The notes under the pieces: model-generated | What the model was told of the DNA's origin: nothing | Seen by the model: only the letters and a program-made list of their open reading frames with translations | Databases searched by the model: none | Part shown: positions 23,573 through 29,144 of the stretch, piece by piece | Layout of the letters: every line of letters starts with the position of its first letter | How positions within the stretch are numbered: the first letter of the stretch is position 1 | Position numbers and translations under genes: made by a program | Source: a virus | DNA length: 48,847 bases | IMG/VR virus record: IMGVR_UViG_3300035698_005975 | Span: 1-48,847 of that record | Direction: 5' to 3' (one strand)

Positions 23573-24225
23573 GCATGAGCAGATGGAAGATGTTGAAGGC
23601 CGCATGGGCGGCACGGAAAGCAAAACGGAGGGCACGAAAGATGTTCAAGAAACTGTTAAAGTCGAGAACCACTCAGAACGTTGCGGCGGGTACCGCGGTC
23701 AGCACCGGCGTTGTGGCGGCCGCTTTGGCCATGCTCCGGACGTTCGCGCCGGACCTGTTGCCGTGGGGTCCGGAGATTGACCTCAAGATTGACATGCTCC
23801 TTGTGATGATCTTGGGCCCGCTCGTTTCCCGGTGGTTTGCCAAAGTGCGCAACCCCGAGAAAGCGCATCGAGGCTCTCGGGCGACGCCATTGATCGTGTT
23901 CTTCCTCATCGCTGGCCTGGCGGCCGGCGGTGTCGGGTGTCAGACGCGCAGTATCGCGCCGGACGGCACCGTGACGACCACAAGCCCCGACATTGAGGCC
24001 CTCGTAGCCGTTGGGCAGATTATCCAGCTATGCGGCGACTTGGCGACACCCTACGTCCGTGAATACCTGGCATTGAAGGCTGATAGAGACGCCGCCGACG
24101 ATGCCAACGATCTGGTTGAGCGCGACCGACTACAGTCCGCGCTTGAGGAGTTCTTGGCTTTGATCCTAAGCCCGCAACTGGGAACCACAGGCTCGGAGGT
24201 GCCGGACGCTGTCATTGTGCCATAG
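23569..24225 (+). CDS. Membrane protein with internal lipobox-like motif
   Basis: 218 residues, ATGA-overlapping start. The first 35 residues are strongly basic. Hydrophobic stretches lie at about 38-62, 72-95 and 103-124. The last ends LIAGLAAGGVGC, which resembles a lipoprotein signal with the cysteine at about residue 124. The rest (125-218) is soluble and partly coiled coil. It could be a holin or spanin-like lysis protein, or a fusion of a membrane protein with an Rz1-like lipoprotein. Internal initiation would be needed for lipidation. Confidence 0.5.
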   Translation: MSMSRWKMLKAAWAARKAKRRARKMFKKLLKSRTTQNVAAGTAVSTGVVAAALAMLRTFAPDLLPWGPEIDLKIDMLLVMILGPLVSRWFAKVRNPEKAHRGSRATPLIVFFLIAGLAAGGVGCQTRSIAPDGTVTTTSPDIEALVAVGQIIQLCGDLATPYVREYLALKADRDAADDANDLVERDRLQSALEEFLALILSPQLGTTGSEVPDAVIVP

Positions 24226-24279
24226 CCCTGGGCCTCGCCCTTTACTCCGCACACGAATGCGCCACACCGGAGATCATAG

Positions 24280-24597
24280 ATGAACATCACGCCCTCTTTT
24301 GCTGTCACCGTCGCGATACAGATCGCGACAATCGCCGCCTTTATTGGCGGCATGTGGATGGCCCAGAAGTCCATCAAAGAGGCTCTATCCCTTGTCAGGA
24401 AGGATATGGGTGGACTGTTTAGTCGTATGGTGAAAGCCGAGATCGACATCTCCGGTTTCCCCGCCCAAGTGGCGGAAAGCGAACGAACACAAGAACGGGT
24501 CCGGGGATTGGATCACGACCTTGGCGCGGTCCGCGGCGACGTCGAGCGGTTGGAGGCGGTCTGTCAAGAGCGGCATGGCGCGGCCGCGGGCGGCTGA
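24280..24597 (+). CDS. Single-pass membrane protein with coiled coil (holin/XhlA-like)
   Basis: 105 residues; ATG at 24280. Residues 8-27 form one membrane helix (VTVAIQIATIAAFIGGMWMA). Residues 60-98 are a coiled coil (AESERTQERVRGLDHDLGAV). The size and layout resemble small phage lysis-associated membrane proteins. It lies beside another membrane protein, but the endolysin is about 17 kb away, so a lysis role is tentative. Confidence 0.5.
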   Translation: MNITPSFAVTVAIQIATIAAFIGGMWMAQKSIKEALSLVRKDMGGLFSRMVKAEIDISGFPAQVAESERTQERVRGLDHDLGAVRGDVERLEAVCQERHGAAAGG

Positions 24598-24598
24598 T

Positions 24599-26683
24599 AT
24601 GGCAATCGATCCAACAATTCCAATCAGCGAAGCGGGCCGAATTCGCGAACTCCTTGGACTGTATCAGGCGGCCCAAGTCGAGATCACGAAGGAATTGCGC
24701 AAGGCGGCGTTGACGCCGTTCCGAAGGTTCCGGCTTAGAGAACAACTTCGCCAGGTGGAAGCCGTCACGGCGGCGCTACAGGTGTCGGCTGTGACCGCGT
24801 CAGAGGCCATCATTGCCGCCAACTATAAGACTGGGGCTGATATATCGTCGCTTGCCTTGAATGCCCAGGGCGTGAGCACCGCGCCGATCAACATGGGCAA
24901 CAGAATCAACACGGCGAGCGTGCAAGTCATCGCAGACCAGATGGCCCTTGAATTGGGCATAGCAGCCGATCAAGTCCGTAGGCAAGCCAGCTCCATCCTT
25001 CGCCAGACACAGCAGAAAGTCATTTCAGAAACTCAGATAAATCGGCTGATTGGCCAGGGGATTGTGCGTGGCGAGACCCGGCGCGAAACGTCAAGGGCAT
25101 TGACAAAGGTCATCACAGACCAGATAGGCGACGGAATCCGGGTGCAAGCGGGATCCCGGACGTTCGACCCCAAATACTACGCCGAACTCGTGACGCGGAC
25201 ACGGACGCGCGAGGCTATGACGGAAGGCGCGATACAACGCGGGCTTGAGTACGACGTAACGCTCTATCAGGTGTCCGTCCATGCCTGCGATTGCGATGAG
25301 TGTCTGCTCTATCAAGGCAAGATCTATTCCGTGGTGCCAGACGCCCGTTTCCCTTTACTAGAAGAGAGACCCCCTTATCACCCGAATTGCTTGCTAGAGG
25401 AAACGCCCGTCTTTGCCCCTGGAAAGCGGGCCGCGTTTGTCGCCACCTACAACGGACCTGTAGTCGATATTGCTCTGTCCAATTCCGCACGGTTCTCCAC
25501 CACCATGAATCACGTGTTCCTCACACCGAGTGGTTTTGCTTTCGCGAAGGATCTTCGCGAGGGAGACAAGATACTCTGTAGCGCCCTTTTCGAGGACGTA
25601 GTACTTCGTAACCCAGACAATGACAAGACTCCATCCACTATCAAGGATGAAGTCCGAACGTTTTCTGAATCTCTCGGCGGCTCTTCCTCCAGCGTGCCAG
25701 CTACCGCCAAAGATCTCCACGGCGATGGGCGGTTCGTTGATGGCAATATCAACATTGTAAGGGCCGATGGCCTTCTGAGCCGTGATGCTGAAACCGCGAT
25801 CCCTGAGCCGCCCAGCGAGCGTGACTTCGAGAGGCGTGATGTTGGCTTGTTTGGCCTCGTTGGTTGCCGCGATACGGCAGCGATGCTCATGGCTTTGGGT
25901 GGAGCCCCTGATGGCATCGTGGGCCGCGCGCGAGATCGCCTGGCGTCCCTCTGGCCCGAGTTTCGCCATGCGGAGCCTCATAACCTCACTTCTGGAACGC
26001 CTCTTGATTCCGCCCTTCACGAGAAGCCGATCAACGACACCTTGATCGACGTTAAGTTCTCGCATGAGTTCTCCGACGCTCTCCCCGGCGACGTAGCGGC
26101 TGCAAATCTCGGAAGCCGGGAGCAACGCGCCGGGGCGCTTGCGGGTCGGAATTCCGCGCCTCTTGAGAGTACTGTAAACGCGCGAAACGAGTATATCAAA
26201 TTGCTTGGCAACTTCCTTGCTGCTCATCCCGGCGACATACGCATCGCACACGTCACCAGCCACGGAGTCAGGCAATTTTCTGGACATGTTTACGACCTCC
26301 AAACTGTCTCTTCATTATATCTCTGCAATGGCGCATTGTCAAGCAACTGCAAACACGTCCTGATTGCCTTCGTCCCCATCCCAGGCGAGGAAGACGAACT
26401 AGACGCCATGTCCGCGCTCAGTAGCAAGAGAGGCCCAATCGCCACAGACCACGCCGGATTTGTTCAGGCGACAGACGCGGCGCGCAAGAGAGCGCGGAAG
26501 TCCTTCGTTTCCAAAGCCCAAAACATGACCGTGCCGGAACTGCGCGCACTCGTGACGTACCCGAACGCGAAACGATTCGGGACGAGAGACGCTCTCCTGG
26601 CCTTGGTTGTGGGCGGGAACCTCGCAGCCATCCGCCGCGCCAAAGCTGAAATCAACAGGAAGGCGGCGGAGGCCCGGGGGTAG
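24599..26683 (+). CDS. MuF-like head morphogenesis protein interrupted by an intein
   Basis: 694-residue precursor from ATG 24599 (ATG 24575 is an alternative; neither has a strong ribosome site). Residues 1-263 are an SPP1 gp7/MuF-type minor head protein ending in CDCDECLLYQGK and RPPYHPN. Residues 264-583 are an intein (Cys264 to Asn583). Residues 584-694 resume with CKHVLIAF. After splicing the host protein would be 374 residues with an intact HPNCKH motif, normally a metal-binding or structural motif of the MuF domain. MuF proteins sit inside the capsid near the portal and aid assembly or DNA ejection. The opposite strand of the intein carries a separate gene. Confidence 0.85.
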   Translation: MAIDPTIPISEAGRIRELLGLYQAAQVEITKELRKAALTPFRRFRLREQLRQVEAVTAALQVSAVTASEAIIAANYKTGADISSLALNAQGVSTAPINMGNRINTASVQVIADQMALELGIAADQVRRQASSILRQTQQKVISETQINRLIGQGIVRGETRRETSRALTKVITDQIGDGIRVQAGSRTFDPKYYAELVTRTRTREAMTEGAIQRGLEYDVTLYQVSVHACDCDECLLYQGKIYSVVPDARFPLLEERPPYHPNCLLEETPVFAPGKRAAFVATYNGPVVDIALSNSARFSTTMNHVFLTPSGFAFAKDLREGDKILCSALFEDVVLRNPDNDKTPSTIKDEVRTFSESLGGSSSSVPATAKDLHGDGRFVDGNINIVRADGLLSRDAETAIPEPPSERDFERRDVGLFGLVGCRDTAAMLMALGGAPDGIVGRARDRLASLWPEFRHAEPHNLTSGTPLDSALHEKPINDTLIDVKFSHEFSDALPGDVAAANLGSREQRAGALAGRNSAPLESTVNARNEYIKLLGNFLAAHPGDIRIAHVTSHGVRQFSGHVYDLQTVSSLYLCNGALSSNCKHVLIAFVPIPGEEDELDAMSALSSKRGPIATDHAGFVQATDAARKRARKSFVSKAQNMTVPELRALVTYPNAKRFGTRDALLALVVGGNLAAIRRAKAEINRKAAEARG
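25394..26287 (-). CDS. Antisense Vsr/EDxHD-type homing endonuclease nested in the intein
   Basis: 297 residues on the minus strand from ATG 26287-26285 to TAG 25396-25394. Two HTH-like repeats come first: GMSSKEVAKQFDILVSRVYS (20-39) and GESVGELMRELNVDQGVVDR (68-87), each followed by a KRRGI/KGGIKRR segment. A NUMOD-like stretch (GPEGRQAISRAAHDAIRG) lies at 111-128. The nuclease at about 150-228 has Glu154, Asp180 in YNVDIA, Glu191 in AVEIFGGSWH, His198 and Asp212, matching the Vsr-like EDxHD fold of phage homing endonucleases. The last 60 residues overlap the intein's N-terminal splicing block. It has its own promoter and ribosome site. It would cut intein-free MuF alleles, by inference. Confidence 0.85.
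   Translation of the reverse strand: MSRKLPDSVAGDVCDAYVAGMSSKEVAKQFDILVSRVYSTLKRRGIPTRKRPGALLPASEICSRYVAGESVGELMRELNVDQGVVDRLLVKGGIKRRSRSEVMRLRMAKLGPEGRQAISRAAHDAIRGSTQSHEHRCRIAATNEAKQANITPLEVTLAGRLRDRGFSITAQKAIGPYNVDIAINEPPIAVEIFGGSWHAGGRAAERFRKRSDFILDSGWSLVIVWVTKYYVLEKGATEYLVSLAKILRESKTTRCEEHVIHGGGEPCGIGQSNIDYRSVVGGDKRGPLSRGKDGRFL
26296..26300 (-). promoter_or_regulatory. Ribosome site deciding the antisense endonuclease start
   Basis: On the minus strand GGAGG (26300-26296) lies 8 nt before ATG 26287. A TTG five codons upstream overlaps the site itself, so the ATG is the credible start. Confidence 0.85.
26314..26342 (-). promoter_or_regulatory. Consensus antisense promoter inside the intein C-terminal block
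   Basis: On the minus strand TTGACA (26342-26337), a 17-nt spacer, and TATAAT (26319-26314), a perfect sigma70 consensus. Expected transcription start is near 26307, about 20 nt before the endonuclease ATG. The spacer lacks the TAGATA sequence of the phage's own early promoters, so it is independent of that set. It opposes transcription of the head genes. Confidence 0.85.
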
Positions 26684-26687
26684 CGTA

Positions 26688-26727
26688 CTTCCCCTTGCGC
26701 GGTACGGTACCCTACAATGCGGGCATG
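26688..26727 (+). promoter_or_regulatory. Late-gene element, copy 2 (upstream of head-tail adaptor)
   Basis: CTTCC-N4-GCGCGGTACGGTA at 26688-26709, then TACAAT (26713-26718) and GCGGGC directly before ATG 26725. The ATG is seven bases after the -10-like box, at the expected transcription start. No Shine-Dalgarno site is present. It contains the palindrome GGTACGGTACC. It is the partner of the element at 15248. Confidence 0.6.
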
Positions 26728-27024
26728 TTGCGCGCGTACATGACGGACGCTATCACCTGGATTCAGGCCGGTGAACCCGACGAATGGGGCGAGCCGACAG
26801 CGACAACTGAGACGGACATCAAGGCCCGTGTCGAGTGGGGCGAGCGCCGCGTAGTTGACCAGAGCGGCACGGAACGCCTCGCATCGGCCCTTGTCCACAT
26901 GTCTGGCAAGCCCGCGCCGGGTTCGGACAAGTTCAACATCGACGGGACGGAATACTCGATCCTGTCATACCACGAAAAGAAGTCTTTCAAGAAGATACGA
27001 GGATACACGGCGGCCATAGCATGA
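26725..27024 (+). CDS. Head-tail adaptor / joining protein
   Basis: 99 residues from ATG 26725, chosen because it sits at the same distance from the upstream element as the second portal ATG. The beta-rich sequence (DAITWIQAGEPDEWGEPTAT, IKARVEWGERRVVDQSGTER, then KFNIDGTEYSILSYHEKK) fits small phage head-tail joining proteins (stopper type). It is followed at once by a gp10-like neck gene and the tail terminator, the usual order. It would close the portal channel and dock the tail. Confidence 0.65.
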   Translation: MLRAYMTDAITWIQAGEPDEWGEPTATTETDIKARVEWGERRVVDQSGTERLASALVHMSGKPAPGSDKFNIDGTEYSILSYHEKKSFKKIRGYTAAIA

Positions 27025-27494
27025 GTGCGGAATTCAGCGATGTGCAATTCTTGAAGCGGCTGAACTCGGCCGACAAGAAGGTCCGTGCGTCCGCCACGAA
27101 GCACATGGGCCTCGCTGGCCGGCGATTGCTTCGTGACGCACTCATGGAACCAAAGACAGTTCCACTCAAGGAAGGCACGCTACGGGGCGCCGGGGCCGTG
27201 CACGTCAACAACCAGATGGTCGCCACCGCCGAGGAGCTGGGCTATCCACAGACAGCCAGCGGCAAGGAAGACGGGGCGCCCGCTGATTCTATCGGCCTTC
27301 CGATTGGCAAGGATTCGATCACCGCGACCGTTGGATTCAACACCGCCTACGCCGCGCGCTCACACGAACACCAGGAATTCAATTTCACTGAGCCGGGCTC
27401 CGGCGGCAAGTATCTGGAGCGTCCGCTGCTTGAGAACGCCGAACGGTATCCGAAGATCGTCGCTACGGGCATCCGAAAGGACGTGTTCGGATGA
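27021..27494 (+). CDS. HK97 gp10-like neck protein
   Basis: 157 residues, ATGA-overlapping start. Features are an N-terminal helix with KRLNSADKKVRASATKHMGL, the motif PLKEGTLRGAGAVHV, and FNTAYAARSHEHQEFNF before the C-terminal GKYLERPLLENAERY. This is the classic layout of HK97 gp10-type proteins (PLKTGxLRxS...Y...hE.....f). It acts at the neck between head and tail. Confidence 0.8.
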   Translation: MSAEFSDVQFLKRLNSADKKVRASATKHMGLAGRRLLRDALMEPKTVPLKEGTLRGAGAVHVNNQMVATAEELGYPQTASGKEDGAPADSIGLPIGKDSITATVGFNTAYAARSHEHQEFNFTEPGSGGKYLERPLLENAERYPKIVATGIRKDVFG

Positions 27495-27904
27495 GTATCA
27501 GTCTACACGAAGCCATCACGCAGCGCCTGGCAACCGACACCGGGTTGACGCTCGGAACGGATCTGTTCTGGGGCCACATTCCGCCCGAGGAAGCCGATCT
27601 AGCCGTCGCCATTCTTGAGCGCGTTCCGATGCCGCGCGACGGGTATAACAACAATTTCAGAAAGCACAGGTTCCAGGTGTTCGGGCGCGGTCCGTCGTTC
27701 AAGACAGGCAAAGACAGAACGGCGCTCGTGAATGACGCCCTCATTGCTAAAACGTTCCGTGGAATTCAACTCACGGATTGGTATCTGTATTTTGCTGTTG
27801 GTGAAGAAGTCATGCACCTTGGAAAAGACGAGCGGGACCGGTTCGAGTTCACAGCGAACGCGACGGCTACCGCCAGAGTAGGAGCACCTTATGGCGCTAC
27901 TTAA
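27491..27904 (+). CDS. Tail terminator/completion protein
   Basis: 137 residues, ATGA-overlapping start. An N-terminal helix (HEAITQRLATDTGL), a strand LFWGHIPPEEADLAVAILER, and a second part ending FEFTANATATARVG match the size, order and alpha/beta pattern of gpU-like tail terminators. It would cap the tail tube at the head end. The call relies mainly on position between neck protein and tail tube. It overlaps the tube gene by 14 nt. Confidence 0.6.
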   Translation: MSISLHEAITQRLATDTGLTLGTDLFWGHIPPEEADLAVAILERVPMPRDGYNNNFRKHRFQVFGRGPSFKTGKDRTALVNDALIAKTFRGIQLTDWYLYFAVGEEVMHLGKDERDRFEFTANATATARVGAPYGAT

Positions 27905-28433
27905 CATCGGACCAGTAGAACTTATCTTCGACGCTGTGAGCCTTGGGCTCACCCACGGAGGCGCTGTGTTGACGTACACAGAGGCCACCGTGCCGACAAC
28001 CGCGGACGTCACCGGCGATACGCCACGGGCGATCATGGTGACTGGAACGGACGCATCCGTCAAGGCGGCAATCACGGAAGCCACGCTCGCACAGCTCAAC
28101 GCTATCGCGGGCGGCACCCTCACAACCACGCAATTGGACCTCACGAACCGCGTCGGCAAAAACCTTGTCGATGACGCGGCAACGTTGATCATGAAGCCCG
28201 TTGTGGAAGGCGTCATCAGCGTAACTGAGACGGAATGGATCTACATTCCCAAGTGCGTGCTCGCGCCGGCATTCGAGGTTCCCAACGATCTCGATGAGCA
28301 GAAGGCGTGGGCGTTCATGGCAACCGGGTTGCCGGTGCTTGCCGCGGACATCGAATCGGGCGGGTTCCTGTACAATTCCGGCGCCCCAGAATACGCGGCA
28401 AATGACCTCGTGCGCCTCGGGTACGTCGCGTAA
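27891..28433 (+). CDS. Major tail (tube) protein
   Basis: 180 residues; the ATG at 27891 follows AGAGTAGGAGCACCTT. The beta-rich sequence (LLNIGPVELIFDAVSLGLTH, ALVTGTD-like turns, LVDDAATLIMKPVVEG) and its position before the tail chaperones identify the tail tube subunit. Expression should be high. A 28-nt near-palindromic hairpin follows the stop, as after the capsid cement gene. Confidence 0.75.
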   Translation: MALLNIGPVELIFDAVSLGLTHGGAVLTYTEATVPTTADVTGDTPRAIMVTGTDASVKAAITEATLAQLNAIAGGTLTTTQLDLTNRVGKNLVDDAATLIMKPVVEGVISVTETEWIYIPKCVLAPAFEVPNDLDEQKAWAFMATGLPVLAADIESGGFLYNSGAPEYAANDLVRLGYVA

Positions 28434-28451
28434 ACAAGTCCCTTTCCGCTT

Positions 28452-28479
28452 GGGCGCGTCGGCATGTGCTGGCGCGCCC
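28452..28479 (+). terminator. Stem-loop after the tail tube gene
   Basis: GGGCGCGTC (28452-28460) pairs with GGCGCGCCC (28471-28479) with one G-U pair, and the GCA/TGC bases inside extend the stem. No clean T-run follows. It may limit read-through or protect the tube mRNA. Confidence 0.55.
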
Positions 28480-28515
28480 TGGCGGTTGACAAAAAAGAGA
28501 GAGGGGAAAGGCACC

Positions 28516-28824
28516 ATGGCACATTTTGACGCAGATAACACGGTAGCACTCCGCAAAGGCGTGACGTTTACGCTGTGCGGAGAAAAGCACGCAGTATTGC
28601 CGTTCACGGATGAACTCATGGAAGATCTCGACCAGATGTCCGCCGTAGACGGTGTCGGGCCGAATGTGTTGTTGCGAAGGCAGCTCGGCCACATCACCGG
28701 CAAAGATCCCGAGACCTTCGCAGGCGCCGATCTGCGAGCGATGTCCGCGACGATGGGCTTCGTGATGGAGCAGCATATCGACCCTTTGTCCGGGCAAAAG
28801 CGAGGGGCGAAGCGGCGAGGATAG
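28516..28824 (+). CDS. Tail assembly chaperone (gpG-like)
   Basis: 102 residues; the ATG at 28516 follows AGAGGGGAAAGGCACC. It is acidic and helical (PFTDELMEDLDQMSAVDGVG) with a basic end. It lies between tail tube and tape measure, where tailed phages encode a chaperone pair joined by a programmed -1 frameshift. The frame of the next gene is open across the whole 3' part of this one, and a CCCTTTG heptamer lies near the end. It would coat the tape measure during assembly. Confidence 0.8.
   Translation: MAHFDADNTVALRKGVTFTLCGEKHAVLPFTDELMEDLDQMSAVDGVGPNVLLRRQLGHITGKDPETFAGADLRAMSATMGFVMEQHIDPLSGQKRGAKRRG
28782..28788 (+). other. Putative -1 frameshift slippery heptamer
   Basis: C-CCT-TTG in the frame of the upstream chaperone fits the X-XXY-YYZ rule. 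A shift here joins residue 91 of gpG-like to the downstream frame, giving a product of about 208 residues. A weaker alternative is A-AAG at 28797-28800. Confidence 0.55.
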
Positions 28825-29141
28825 CGCATACCTGGTCTGCTTTCCCTGGGTTCCGGTATCGCGAATTGCTGAGAATGGACAGCGTAGAGTCTGCCATCTG
28901 GCATGACGAGGCAACGCGACAGATTGCACGACGGCAGAAAGCGGCAATGGACGCGGCGTGCTCGCCGTACTGGGAGAAAGAGGCGTTGGCGGCCGAGCAA
29001 AAGCGGCTGGTCAAGCTCATGTCCCCAGCCAAGGAAGATGGCGGTGAGGGAAACGCCGACGCGCAAGCACGCGCCCAGGAAGCCGAGTGGCTAAGAAATA
29101 GGCAACGATTGCCAGGGCTCATAGGCAGGAAACAGAGGTAG
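28788..29141 (+). CDS. Tail chaperone frameshift extension (gpT-like)
   Basis: This frame is open from well upstream of the slip site to the stop at 29139-29141 and is read after a -1 shift; the internal ATG at 28875 has no ribosome site. The extension (IAHTWSAFPGFRYRELLRMD, then AIWHDEATRQIARR) and its Lys/Glu-rich end match the T domain of gpGT proteins. The fusion product binds both the tape measure and the tail tube subunits. Confidence 0.7.
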   Translation, partial: VRAKARGEAARIAHTWSAFPGFRYRELLRMDSVESAIWHDEATRQIARRQKAAMDAACSPYWEKEALAAEQKRLVKLMSPAKEDGGEGNADAQARAQEAEWLRNRQRLPGLIGRKQR

Positions 29142-29144
29142 ACC

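Larger units (their letters stand above)
25388..26347 (+). mobile_element. Intein (320 codons) in the MuF gene
   Basis: It starts with Cys1 (codon 25388-25390) in CLLEETPVF. Block B is FSTTMNHVFLT with the Thr39-x-x-His42 signature, followed by AKDLREGDKI. Block F/G is VYDLQTVSSLYLCNG and ALSSN, ending at Asn320 (26345-26347), with Cys+1 as the next residue. The splice site lies before the conserved Cys of the MuF HPNC motif. The penultimate residue is Ser rather than the usual His. Between the splicing blocks the sense frame (about residues 67-295) has no recognisable endonuclease; that DNA encodes one on the other strand. Confidence 0.9.

Noticed and set aside
26309-26320. Loss of a block F histidine caused by the antisense -10 box
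   Set aside because: Many phage inteins of the DLQT-x-x-G-x-Y type lack that histidine anyway, so only the penultimate Ser is argued to relate to the promoter.
28484-28489. TTGACA upstream of the tail chaperone gene as a promoter
   Set aside because: No -10-like sequence at 16-18 nt; the following bases are a purine-rich ribosome site.
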